Positions 28,801 to 43,800 of a stretch of DNA of 64,000 bases are shown here, piece after piece (position 1 is the stretch's first letter; the number at the start of each line of letters is the position of its first letter). The notes beneath the pieces were generated by a model. The model ran no database searches and had not been told where the DNA came from. It saw nothing but the letters and a program-made list of their open reading frames with translations. The position numbers were made by a program, and so were the translations under genes. The stretch is from NCBI RefSeq assembly GCF_019925205.1, contig NC_083567.1, positions 18,724,001 through 18,788,000 on the forward strand, in the 5' to 3' direction. Source of the DNA: Metopolophium dirhodum (lineage: Eukaryota; Arthropoda; Insecta; Hemiptera; Aphididae).

Positions 28801-31800
28801 CCATTTCAAAACTCATTCTCCAGCATGCTATATCATAGATTTCATAAAAATCATACCTCGCATTCTTATTATAATTAAGGAAAATAAATAAATACAGTAC
28901 CTGCGCAAATGATGTGTATAGTAATATCGAGCATCGAATTCACCCCCCATATATTAATACATCGAAAAAAGAAATTTTCAAAATACGAGGTCGTCGAACA
29001 AGAGCAGTGGAGAGCGGACATCCTTATACGTAATACAAAAGTGTATACATATTATATTCATACGAATAGTATAAGAAAACCACACTGAGCCGTTCGATTA
29101 TCTCTATAATTTATGACACATAACTACCGGCGCAGTCTTATCTTTCTCTCAATACACGCGGTTTTAATTCCATATTCTCTTTCAAACGCACTACCCCGTT
29201 TTACCACTCATACCTATATACCCTTTTCTATTATTTTATTTTTAGTCCAACAATCTAAAAAGTAAAAATATGTAAAATACGCATGTTTATTATATTGAAT
29301 TTGAGCGATGTACCGAAATTAAAAACGAATAAAACAGTTTTGAATTTATACAATGTTTATAATTAAAATTATTAAGTAAAATAGTTTTGGGTACCTAATT
29401 GTATTTCTTTTCGGTAGATTTCTACCTACATCTGCAGTTACGCCTATATTTACCATTTAGAATTTATATAATGTTGTTATTTTGACAGTTTGTGTTCCAG
29501 CATTTATTTTTAAATTATAACATTTTATAAATTATAAAACCAATGTTTCTACTAAAGTCAGTTTGCTAAATCTGATAACAAGCAATCAAACAGTGTTAAC
29601 CCAAAATAAGGGAACGGTAATCAACAGTATAGTACTATAGTACACATAGATATAGTAAGCCAGCAATAAATGAGTATTTTCGGTAGAATACACTTCAATC
29701 CTTTTACACCCCTCCCCCCCCCCCCCCGCTTAGATGTGTTTGAACTCATTTGTAATTTAGACTTCTAATATAACATATATATAATTAAAATAATACTTTT
29801 CTTTATAAATAAAGCTTAAAAAAAAAGCTCATACTTACAAAGTACCACATATCAGGCCAGAATTCATCATTAAATGCATATTTGTAGTTACTTTGTGCTT
29901 GGGTGTCTCGAGAAACCACGTGACTATTATGTTCTAAGCTGTTAGTTCTTGGTACAACGAACCGTGGAACTACTTGTCTAGGTTGAACTACACCTCGGTA
30001 GGATCTTTCTTTCACAGCTTCTTGGTTTGCAACTGTTACCTTTGAATTAAAATTGCAATTTTTAGTGCATTAATAACGCAAACAATAAACAGCAATCATA
30101 ATAATCTATACGTATTTTGTCCAATTCATGTATCGTGTTGTCAAATATTGTCAGAATATTGACATAATATTATTATGTATTTGAACAATTTTTTTAGTTT
30201 TTATGTATCTTTTATTGATACTTTTTCATAATAGTTAACATTTGTATTTTTAGTTTTTCTCAGTTAGACACTGTACCTAATTTTTTTAACTTTTTTCTAT
30301 AAATTTGAATTACAATTTTCTAAATTAAAAAACTAGAACATTCAATACAAGACGTCTCATAAGTTATTCTTACAGAAATTAAAAAATATCAAAAATACTT
30401 ATTCACATTTTTTTTTCATAAGCATTTGAAGTTCAAATATTTACGAAATTAGACAGAACCATGAAAATATGTAAAATTCATAAGATTTTTAATTGTAGGT
30501 AACACCTAAGACTTGAAAATGCAATGCGACTGTGTCCATGTTTATTTCCTGGAATTTCAACTAATTTATAATTTATTTTTAACAAATATTTTCATTAGTT
30601 CAAAACTATAATTTCTTCAAATTAAAGTAAAAGCGTAACAACTTTATTTCAATCAAAGTTTAATACCAAGAAAAAGAAAAATATATGTATATCATTTTAA
30701 TTATAACTTATTAAAACCTTAATAATTGGTAGATATCATATTTCAAAATTTTTGTTGATTAATTACCTAATTAAGTTAACATAATAATTGGGTACTATTT
30801 TTATTTTTATTTTATTTTATTATTACATCGAAGATCTAAATAAAGTAAAGTTATAGTAAAACTGATAACAAGCCTTATATCAAAAATGTAGGTACTTACC
30901 GGTCAAACATCAAACACAAGTACAAAATAAATTCTCTATCAATTATCAACATCTCTCCTCTTAAAGTAGAACTATTTAATTACGATAGAAAACTTTTCGT
31001 TACTTTTGCTAGGTACCTCTGTCGATTTAATATACTAATATGTAATAAAATATATAATATAATATATTTATTCATTGTAAGTTTATTTTAAACCCCTCCC
31101 CAAAATATATCCTGGTTGCACCACTGAATCCAATATTTAAATTTTATACCTGACTACTAATCACGAATCCGTTATTATGTAGAAAAATAACGGCGGTGTA
31201 GGTACTTACTTAAAATATATTGAAACGTTAAGGTATTAAAAATATACAATATCTAATTAAAGAGCAATTACTTACAAATTCATGGTTATTTAATCGATGC
31301 GTTATATCCTCATTATTCTTGAACAATTTGGGTGAAAGATCAGTTTTAGTCATACGATGGAAACCATCGTTATCAGTATCCTATAATCACATTATCAAAA
31401 ACAAAATCATCAATAAATATTTGCTTTGTCTTTATTTTATTTATTTTTAACATTATAAATATAATTACCAATAACTAATTGTATTGTTTACCTGTTTAAA
31501 ATAATGATACAAAAGTAGCTATACAAACTTAATATAATATAAACATTATTACATAATATTATAATAATATTACGCACGCAACAATAAATGGAACTAATAA
31601 CTTGAAGTCGTTTGATAAAATTCCATTTAACACAACATATAAGGTCAAAACGTAGGTAGGTAACACTTTCATCTGATGATTTGAAGAAACCGCTGAACTA
31701 TGTTTAAAATAGTTGTGTTCTAATGTATTTAAAGTTTCGTGAAACTTTTGCTGCAACCTTAAAACTTATGGTGACTAAATATTTCAAAACAATTAATTGA

Positions 31801-34800
31801 ATTTTCAATAATTTAATTCCACCAATGTACGACCTAATGTACAATTGATTGAATTCTATTATTTGGAAATTCAACATACCTAAAGGGTGTTTTTTTGTTC
31901 TAATTCTGAAATGAATAAAAAAATGTCTATCATTTATTAATTTATACATGAATAATTGATTTATAAATGTTTTATCTAAGTATAATATTATGTTATGAAC
32001 GGTTCATCAATTAAAATAGTTTTTTATTTATTTATTTTAGAAACAAACAGACATTTGCCTAATTACAAAGTATTTAAATTAAATTGATAACAATAACAAT
32101 TATGGTATATAATAAGAAAAGATTTTACATGTATTTATATATTTATGCATATATTTACAATCAGGATAGCGACATAAAAAATATTCAGGTTGTATTAAAT
32201 TTTACATTATTTACATATTTTTTAAAAGCGAAGATCATTAGATTTTATTTAATATCGTTTCGTAAGTTAACGTGAGACATAATTCAAATAACAAGAACGA
32301 GCTTATTGGATGTAATATGTGCTTCTAGATCGAGTCACTTGTGAAGGAATGTGGAAGGATAATCGTTCAAGGAATTCAGGACACTCGATTTGACCAAATA
32401 GCACTTTATGGAGTAAAAAATAAATCCAATTATAATCTTTTAATTTCCAAAGCATGCATCATTTTCATGCTCAATAAGACATGTTAAACTATGTGTTATA
32501 TGACACATAAACTGACTATATGCATACGAACATCAGATTATTAGCTTACTATATTATTATATAATATACTAGCTAACTCCGTGCACTTCGTTGCCCAATA
32601 AAAATTATCAAAAACAATTCGGTGAGATATTCGACTATTATATCAAAAAAAATTATATATATTTGTACATATTAATTCATGATGTAAAGCAGCAAAAATA
32701 AATTAGTAATAAATTAGATAGCAAAACTGTTTTATTTAATAAAATAATTGTATTATTATTTAGTTTATATTTTTGCCATCCAGATGGAGCCACAATTGTA
32801 TTTTTGCCATCCAGATTTCCTACTTTTTGGTGGGTTTTCCTAAAATTTTCTTTCATAGTAATAACTTTGTCCTGACAATTACGAACACAGCAAAAAAAAA
32901 GAATCAGCAAAATCGGTCAAGCCGTTTCGGGGCCAACCCGCAACAACGATTTCCATTTCGATTTTATATATATTATAATATAATGTATAAGTGTGTCGTG
33001 TGTGTATATTTTAATACCACTCATACCAATTGGTAACACGTTATGATATTATCACATATTATTGTCTAATGGTTTACTAAAATAATCGCATGCGAAGAGA
33101 ATTGTTTTAAAATATAAATGACTTAAAATCGTAAGTGCTTGATTATTGTTTAAGTTAAAATAACTTCAACGGAATAAAAAGAGCCTAATTATTAAAATTG
33201 TAAATAAAATATATTCTATCAACATTTAACATAATAATGATCATTATAATTAACAACCTAATTGTATTGGTCAAATTATGTATTGTTAATAATAAGTTTT
33301 AAAGAATGACCGTTATAAATATTATGTACCTACCTATATTTACATTTTATTATAATAAAAAATGTTCAATCCGTCAACAAAGTACTAATATAATAGATAC
33401 ATGAATATATTCTAATATATTCATTTTAAAGGTGAATGTCCTTTCATTATTCTAATAAATTACCCTTTTCTCTAAGGAATCACGGATATTACGATTTTTT
33501 GCAAAAACCAATATATGACTGTATTTGTTGTACGGAAGTAATTAAAATGTCTTAAAAAATAGTTTCAACACTTTTGAAATAGACTTTAATTAAAAATATT
33601 ATTAACTAGGTACGTGTAATGAACAAAAGTCTAAAGAATAAAAGTCAATACGAGTCATAAGCATTGTACATGATATATATTTTTTTAACGTTTTGTTGAC
33701 GTAGCATCATATCTTATCCTCGGCGGAGCTTATAGTAAGGAGCTTTTTTTTTTTTCAACGACGCGGTAGAGTAAATAAAATCGCCTTGTTCCCTATCATT
33801 TTTACTCGTATAATACGTAATAAATGTCGTTTGTAAGTCTCGGGAAAAAAATAATAATAATAAGGAATTAACCTCGTCTCCTTCTGCATAAGGAACTAAT
33901 ATTGTTTTATTACCCTTCATATATACGTAAAGTAATATAGCCGTATTGTAAACAGGGATCATATCGTGTTTTTATTCGAACACACATCCCCCCCAGAACA
34001 CTATTATGTAAAATACCCTCCACTACCAGTCACCCATAAGCCGTGCATAACTATTTGTATAATACTTAATGAAAATTGATAGTTCAACTTAAAACGTTCT
34101 ATACGTCTATATGAATTGACTATCTATAAGATATCATGTGTGCTGAGCACGAATACAAAAATTTTAATTTCTTTGTACATTGCGTTTAAGTAAACAAAAA
34201 ACCGAAGAAGTCGCTCTGCTCTATAACTATTATAATATAGGTGTCTAGTGTAACTGTAAATAATATTTAGGTCACTTTAATGGATGTGTTCAATTTGAAT
34301 TCAATGAATTTTTTGCCGTATAGATATAGGGATATAATATTATGTTTAATTTGAACTGTCATTTCAATTTTCTAGTTATTATTATTTATTGCACAAAGGT
34401 AGTACTTATGATAATGAAAACAAAAACGTTTACCATATTATATTACAATAGTGGTTCTGGTTATATGAATTGTTTTCCTATGTAATATACTCAAATGTGT
34501 GTTTTATTATCAACAAATTAAACCACCCTAAAATTTGACTTATTCTCCGGCGTGGGGTCTATAACCATATATCAAAAATATTAATTACAAAAAAGTTATC
34601 GACTGTAAAAAAAACATAGAAGGGTTCATACTCTATATACATGTGTCTAGGTATTTATGATATTTTTTACATTAAAAATCAAATATGTGGTAAATTCCAC
34701 TAAGAAAAAAAAAACATAAATGCAAATAAATTATAATAAAAATAATTCCGCCAGCCAAATTATTAAACATTTTGCATTCCAAAGACATTTATAATTATAT

Positions 34801-37800
34801 TTCACGAATCTAATGTTAAAAAATAATAAAATCTATTCGCCGGGAAAAACGAGATACTCTCTTTACTCTCTCTCCTCTCTCTCTCTCTCTCACCCTCACT
34901 CACTCTTTCCCTCACAATTTTTCTCGGCATTTGTGCATTCTAGTGTTACGCATTTAAGATGAACGCGGTCACAAAATATATCTAGAATATAATTTGGAAA
35001 GAGAATTAAGCACTGCGTATGTTATATTATATTTCGTCGTCTGCTGTTTCGTTACTAACAATTATTATTATTTTATTCGGTGGAAACGAATTCGCTATTT
35101 TTTTTCACAGCAGAGTTTTAATATAATATTATATAATACAACCCGAGGATACCCGTCAGTGTGAACATATTACATACACGCTGACGAGCAAAATATTGTC
35201 GTCATATTATTATTATGTCGTCGGAATAGTGCGTATGTATATATTTTTTAGTAAGACGATGATTTTATTAACGGGCACGACGCGTGTTACACTATTATGT
35301 TAATATTCTACGACTGAAACGGGAATCGGATTTCTTACGGATCCGTGTCATCGCTTCGATTGTCTCGATGTACTCCTCCTCGACATAATATTATAATGAC
35401 GAATAGGTGTTTTGTGCTATTATTATTTTTATAATTCTGTACCTGAGAGGCTAAAGGGTCCAAGTCCACTTTTATCAAAATTGAGGTTATGGTTTTTTCT
35501 TATGTGAAATTTTGACGCGCGTCATTTTAGCTATCTTCATTTTAGTCCAATAACGAATATTTACCGAGATATTGGGAAATAACAAAAAGAACTAAGTCCA
35601 AATATTTATTTTGATTTATGAATTATGATCCAAGTCCATGATTAGGACTTGGATCATTTTGCAAAATTCTTGTAAGGACTTGGACCCAATTGATAACATT
35701 CTATTTTTGGACTTGGCTCTTCTTGCTAGGATTTGCTGTGACTTAGATCTAATTGATAACGTTATTATTATCATCATCATTTATTTTATTTTATTGTTTT
35801 ATGAAGAGAACCAAAGTTGTTACTTGTTACTTGTTAGTAAATTAGCATATTAATTCGAATGTTATAAAATATAATGACGTGATACACAAGGTGTAGAATA
35901 TAATATTATAAAAATTATATAAAATATATACTAAATAATATGAACAGAGGGAGAAAACTTGTAAGCCTTGCAAATGGCAATTCAATTTTATTTATTATGT
36001 TTTGATTAATAAAGATTTGTTTTTAAAATATGTTTTGTTCTTATTTTTAATTTTATCAACACTGTTTAATTAAATTTTGTTTATTGGTCTAATAAGACCT
36101 TTTATAGGGATAAAATATTTTTATATTTAACTGGAATACAATATAACTTTACTAATACCTTAATAAAATTCATAAAAATTGTAAATTATTCAATATTGTA
36201 CTATAAAATTTTTATCTATATTAAAATTTAGTATTTACTACACTCAATGATATAATATTTTCAAAATAATCAAAATTAACATGGAGATTAATAGAGTCCA
36301 AGTCCACTGTGTGATTGAGCAAAATGATCTAAGTCCAAAATATTTCATTTAAATCGTAAAATAAACAATTATAGGTAAGTTATAATTAAAAGAAAAAATA
36401 TTCATCTTATTGAGAATATTACAGCTTATTATTTAAAACAAACCTTGTTGGTATAATCATTAAATTGAATTTACACCAGCCATTTAAGTAAAATAAAAAT
36501 AGTTGAAAAACGGTTTTTTTGGCTCTCCTGAAAATGTACAATAATGGACTTAGACCCTTTAGCCTCTCAGGTACAGAATTATTATTACGATCCGGTGGCG
36601 ACGACACTTGTTGATTGTGCCAAAGATTTCTCCTCTCTGCATCGCCCAAAGCTATATCGTGTGTCATTTATCATATTACCTGTTTGAGAGTATCATTTTG
36701 ACAAATGCGCATCGTTTGCTTTTATTCCTCTGTTTTTTCTCCTGGATACGCAGTAATGAAGCGCGATAAGGTGTGAGACATTGTGTCCACTGTGGCCTCG
36801 TTTCGTTAGGAATAATTAAAACTGTAAAGTAATTTTGAACCTTCGCATTCTGAATGGTGGTGAAAACTGTCCTAGCTTGCATTTCTTTTAAAATTTATTA
36901 ATAGTTTTAGGTTAGAACACATAATTTAGAACACCTTATAAACCCGTTATGACCACCCGTCAGTTAATTACCGGTACACAGTTATTAATATTGCCAGTAT
37001 TCAGTTTTCCATAATATATTATTATCCCTGTATTCGTATTTCAAAACAAAAAGCTATAAATAAATATTTTAACTAGAGTCTTAGTATTATAAATATTTTA
37101 AATTACAGTTGAATAAATAAATAATTTTATGAAGATTATTAATAATTTTTCTATTAAAAGTAAATGCATAAAGCCAATATTAAAAAATAGGTACCAAAAT
37201 ATAAAGGTTAGGTACCAAATATTTAAACTGTATATTATGGAATTATTATAGTTTTTTACCTACGTTGTATTAAAATACGTTTAAAAACCGGGAATTTAGC
37301 ACCCTATCGTAGAGTGAATTTTCCTAACTTGTTTCTTTACACGCTCGTTGCATAAATTGACGAGAAAAAAATACCTCATCAAAGTCTTGTCTAAAATCGA
37401 TTTCCAATTTCTGAAATATTATTACGTTTCTTCCTTCTAGCCGATAAATTGGTCGCACAAAATAAATAATAAAAACATCAGTGTAAAGCCAATTAAATTC
37501 CTTCACTCCCTATCGGAATATAAAATAATAATTATCATGACTATAATATTATAATCACGCATATGTCTCAATCGTTCTTAGTCGTGTGGAAAAATAAATT
37601 ATAGCATAAGTTGTATAGGTAAATGCCCCCCCCCCCCCGGCTGTTTTCGGCGTAGTAGCACATTTCCCCACCATTTTTTTTTAAAGTTTACCATTTCATA
37701 ATATTATATTATTTATTATTAATTATTATTTGTTGCCCATTATCTAATATTGACTAAATACAGAATTATTGATTACATTTTATTTAGACAATCTTTTAGC

Positions 37801-40800
37801 TAGGCACCTATTATAATATTAAATTTATTTAAAATTATATTTTTATGTTGGAATTTTTAGCCATTATTATTAATTACTAATTATATTTTATCTAGGCTAT
37901 CTTTTAGCTACCTATTATATTTATTTAAAATTAGCAATTTTTATTGTTTCAAGTAGTTCAGTTTATCAAAAATATACATCTATAATTTATTATATTTATG
38001 AAAATATTTGGAAATGTATTTTATTTATTTTTTTTTATTGAACATTTAAGCTTCGACAGCATAGGTCATTAGCTTTTAAGATATATACAATTAAAATATA
38101 TAAACTTTTGAAGAGGAATGTATTTTTATTTAGACAATATTAGAATATAATATAGGCAAAACATAATAATTTCATATTCAATAATAAATAATATAATATT
38201 GTAAAAAACAACTCAGGGAAATGTCCTACTACACCGAAACAGCCAGGGGGAAATGTCTACGATTTGTTTTGTGAACCTGCATAGCACGTGGAGAAAAAAT
38301 TACTCAGCATATAAAAACGTAGATATAACTACAGAGGGAAAAACGTGTTCAAACGGAAAACATTTTAACAATTGTATTTATCTTTAGAAGATATATTGTA
38401 AACGCGTAGTATAGATTTTTTACAAAGCTTTTCCGTTTTTGGCGTACAACGGAATAACGTTAGGGGTAGGTAACGTCCGGACTGCAGGTGGTACGCCGAA
38501 CGTGGCGAGCTCGTGGCTTGGCAACCAGCCAAAATTCGGGGCTCTCAGGGTTTTCCTTCGGAATCCCTGCACCAGGGTTTGATCAACCCTGCGATCGTCT
38601 TTGGAAAAGCTCGGCTTCGGAAAACGACGTTCGGAAAAACCACGTGGCGGTGGCATGCGCTCCGGGTGCGAAAAGCTGCGACGGCCTGGCAGGATCGGCA
38701 GCCCGAGGGTTGCCGTGCCGACGCCCACCCTAGTTATGACGTAAGTAACGCTTGTTCATGGGGTCCTGGTACTCGCGTCCTCGGCTGGGGTCGAGGTCAC
38801 AAGGCCACTCGCGACAGACGCTTGCGCCCCACAGCAAACGAGGTGGCTACACCGGTGGAGGTGCGGGTGAAGGTGTACACATTGGACGTGGAGGTGGAGG
38901 TGGTGGTGACGGCGCTCATCGACCGTGACGTGCGTGTTTTGTACCACTATATATAATGCACCACAGTCATCCCCTATTATTATTATTATTATTATTACTA
39001 TTATTATTATTATTATTATTATTGGTATTATTATTATTATTATTGGTATTATTAATATTATTGTACGGCCTCCGTGTACAGGCCTTGACAGGGTGATCGT
39101 GTGTGTATATGCGACAAATATAAAATTATTCGTGTCCCGATAAAGTAGAGACGCGACGAATATTCGATCATATTTAGACAGTCCGTTCCGGGTTTTAAAT
39201 TGCAAACTCCGTCACGTCTCGTACTTTGTTATTAAGAAAATTGTTTCAGTTTCTAAGAGAAGCCCTGCAGACAGCAAGATGGTAGGAAAAAGTTGAAAAT
39301 GTTTTTATTGAAAACAAAACGATTGTTATAAGTTATTATGAATAAACAAAGTTCAAAATGAATATAATTAGTTGCTTAATGAAAGTCAGATACAAAATTA
39401 TCGAGAATTTTATTTTTTAGAGGGGGCGCTAGATTTGAGAGAGTTTCAATATTAGCATTTTTAATTCAACCGTATATTAACTAATTTATTTGAGATAATA
39501 TTAAGACTCTAATATGATTATTTTATCAAGTTTATATAAATATTTGGACGATATATTTTTTTAGACATTTGGCTGGGATTAATAGCCGATTTTCTAGGTG
39601 ATTCAAGTATTAATTTTTCAAACTCATCGATAGAGTAATTTGAATTTTTCATTCTCCTCGAACCTCCGGTCGTCGACAATTATTGTATACGTGTGTTTTT
39701 TAAATCTATTGTGTTACAATAACATCGCTGAACAATTGTTTTTATATTGATTGTTTGTTTTAATTATTATTATGAATATTCGTCGTCAGTGTAGCTATTC
39801 GGCTACTAATGTCACTATACAATCGATTTATCATAATACTATGCTACATACGTGTCTTGATCGTCGTCATAAGTACGAGGGGGGCTAGGGGCTAAGACTC
39901 TCCCGCAAATCGCAATAGATGTTTTTTAGCCGCCCTGGCATTTAAACTAAGCCTTTGGAAAAAAAACTTTGTCGTGCATTCAATGTGCATTGTGCATAAT
40001 AATTAATAATTATATAAATAATGTAAGTATATAATATAATATAATATAATACGTTTATTAATATTTTAAATGTATAATATGAATTCGGTTATTCCAGTTT
40101 TCACAGAAACAATCGTAGCGACGCACAAAAATGTAAAATATGATTGGTTCTTTTGTTTTTTGTACGAGGATAATTAAAAAGGTAAATAAGGTCGACCCTT
40201 TCACAAAACAAATTCAGTAATCTAGCTATTATACTAAATATAAAAAGAGAATATAAGATTAATTACATTTTAAAAGTATTCACTTCTAATTACACGCGTT
40301 CACCGTTATAAAACATTAAATGTGCATACTGCGTAGAATAAAAATATAATCTTATATATTTTTGTTTACATTTGATTTTTGAAAAATATTAAATAATGAT
40401 GGGACCTGTTGACTCTAAGACTTAATTTTAACTTTAATTCTCTAGTACTCTAGCCCTTGTGACTATACTAAATCCTAGTTACGCCCATAATTGGTTTCTA
40501 ATGCACAATAAATCTCATAATGTATACTCACCCCGCACTTAACTTTAAATCGGATTTAAAATAATATTCTCGTCGACCAATGAACCTGAGTGTTTTTATT
40601 TTTTGTAGTCGACTTTGGATTGGCCAGATTTCGTACAAACCGAATTACAACAAACTTATAATTAGTGACATACATTAGTTTCTATAACTAATTGGTTTGA
40701 AGATTATTACGGTGTCAAATGTAATTAGGTATTATTAATTATTATCGGATACATTTGATCGACTTCGTCGGTGATGAAATAATATGTAAACCTCTGACAC

Positions 40801-43800
40801 GGAATTAAGAAATGGAATATTTTTTACTTGTCATAGACTTTCAATTAGTGTTGGTCATCATTTTTTAAAACACTTTTTGCCATGTCTCTGTCCTACACCG
40901 GGTGCAATGTAAAATAATGTGTTTATTGTATAATCATGAACTATTGATCTCGGGACTCGAGACTCATTATATTTTAGATGGCACGGTAAAACACATAACC
41001 GTACAAAATAGACGTGAACGATTGTTTTTCCGTAATAAATTCTGTCTTAAAAAAAAATATTTTCTAAAATAAGTCAATAAAACAAAATAAAGTAATAACT
41101 ATTAATTTATTTTAATATACATGAAAAATATGTGCATCTTTGTACTTTTCGTATATTTTGTTTCATTGGGTAATGATTGTATACCTATTTCAATCATCTT
41201 CACTTAAAATTCTACATTAAACATGAAATCGACAGTATTTACTATTAAAACTAAACGTAGAATTCTCCATTGTTTATTTACACCTTAAATATATACTTCA
41301 TAAAAAGTGTGTATATTTAAATATTATATTAGGTACGTTCGAACTATTCTGTATTAGTTTAAAATATACCTTGTTTAATAAGAACTAATACCTAACTAAT
41401 AAGTAATAAAACATCCAAAAAAAATGAAAACCCCAATTTCAACTTAGCTTTTCTTTAAACATTCATGAAAACGTATAGAACTAACCGAATATTTGTCTAA
41501 TAACTTCTTAGAGGCTATATTATATAAAATTCGCTCAGTTATAATATGATAATATAGTATACCTAACTTGTGTTTGTCTTTCGGTTATAAAACGCTACTC
41601 CCTACATAAACTATCTTATGGTAGGTACCTATACAAATATTATTTATTAATATTATTATTATTATATTTATTATTACAACAAAAAATGTCAGTAATATCC
41701 ATTTAATTTTAGATTCTGAGTGGAACGATTAATGTATTGATTTTACAATGAGTGTTTTTTTTGTGTGTGCCTGTGTACACGATAAGTATAGTTGAAATAA
41801 TGTTTTAATTTTCAACTTCAGTCATCTTATTCGATGGAAAAGTGAATATTGTTGGTGCATTGAGGAGATCAAAATTTAAAATGTCTAATAGTTTTTAATA
41901 GCACCGGGAAAAACCACATACAAATTAAGGAAAAATGGGAATTTTTACGCAAAATCGGTTTTCCACAAACTCGATTTTGGTTTTTGGTGTAACTCTAAAA
42001 CAAACAAACGTATATACATGACATTTTCACTGATTGTTTATATTTGCATTTTCTATACACAATAAAATTTTCAAAATATTTTGATTTGTTTTGAACTGTT
42101 TAGGATTATTTCCAGTTTCCAATTGTATTAGACTTTTTTCTATGAATGTCAATAAAGCTTTATTTGTTGGGGTTAAAAAAGCTTGACAATTTAACACAAG
42201 GCTCCTACTATATTGTTACAATGACATTTGAAAAATATTAAAATTTCTTAGTCACAATTTTTTTTTATAAGCATAATTTAAAGTACAAATCTTGACAAAA
42301 TACGGAAAAAATCACGAAAATTAGCAAATTATTTTGAATTAAGAATTCATAAAAATGTTTCTTTTTAAATCTAAGATTTTAAAATATAATACGAGGTTAT
42401 TCATAAGTTTGTCTTTATCAAAAAAAAAATGTCCACAAGCAAATCAAATTAAATTTTTTTAAGCGTTTGAAATTCATAGTTTGTATTATAGATTATATAA
42501 TTAAAAATATTATTCTTATTATTATTATTATTATTAAGGATTTTATATTTATGACATTACCATGTTTTCAGAACAAATGTATATATAAACAAAACCAAAA
42601 CGAAGAGAAAAAGTCTTATACGCCCTTAAAACTTGAAAACCCTTAAAATACACCCTTAATGGCAACTGCAGTAACACATGCGTTCACTTAAAAGACATTT
42701 CCAACTGATAAAATTAATAATAGTTATAGTAATAACCTTTCTATATGTTTGGTGTAGTCTATATTTTTGTCTCTCATTATTGACAATTTTAATTGTGAAA
42801 CGAGCGAAAAAGATAACCGACAAGGCTCTCTGTGACCTGAGTTGTCGGTCAAGTGAACTTGTCTATTGAAAAAGTGTACTTGTTATCTTTCAGTCTCTGT
42901 ATAAATATATCTTCAAAAAAAAAAAAATGTTCTCAAATAATTTCTATTTTGAACACCTCAATCAAGTACCTTTTCAAGTAATGAGTATGCACTTCGTGCA
43001 TATCATTATCTACAAAATGTCTGAATTCTTTTAAGATATATTACTGTTATTGGTTTAGTAGGTAAATACAAATATGATAGTTAATATAATATATTTAAAA
43101 GTTATAATATATGTACGACATACGAAGTAGTAATGGTTAAACGGCTCGTCCCTTGTCGTCGGATTAATAAGGAAAAATAAGTTATGATACCTATATACGC
43201 GTGTATTAAACACAATTTTAATTCACGAAAGACGAAACTATCAAAATTAAAATATTGAATTCATAAATCTTAATAATACCTACTGACAATATAATATAAA
43301 AATATATAAATATACATGTTTTCTAAAGTTTAAAAAAAAAACTACACAAACCTGCAAAACGTTTAAACTATTTCAGAAGTAATTAAGTATTATAACTAAT
43401 CGACTGACAATTATTATAGGTAGGTAGTGTATTTAAAATGTAGTATCAAAACCATGATATGATAGAAAACCATTTATTACTTTTTGCAAAGCCATTAATA
43501 ATAATTATTCATCAGGCTAAATATCAAAACAAACAACTAACAAGTAAGGGGAAAAGCGCGTCTACGAGTATGCCAACTTTCTAGTTTCTATATAAGTAAT
43601 TTATGAGTGACAAATGAAATAATTTGACACCCATTAACTAACACCTGATGTAATTTTACACGTCAAATTCCAAATTAATACTTAATTTACTTTACTAAAA
43701 TAAGGTAAACACGTCTGAAAATAAATATAAATAATAAAATAATAATATATTGAAATTTAGTAGTAACTAAAGTATATAGGTATATAATAATGTACGAGAG

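Noticed and set aside
38513..38956. 147-codon plus-strand frame in the GC-rich island as a gene
   Set aside because: The opposite strand is also open over much of the same DNA, the predicted protein has no recognisable motif, and its end turns into low-complexity Val/Glu repeats. GC-rich DNA with few stop codons explains it.
38756..39205. 149-codon minus-strand frame with poly-Ile stretch
   Set aside because: The Ile run is simply the (ATT)n microsatellite and the rest is island sequence.
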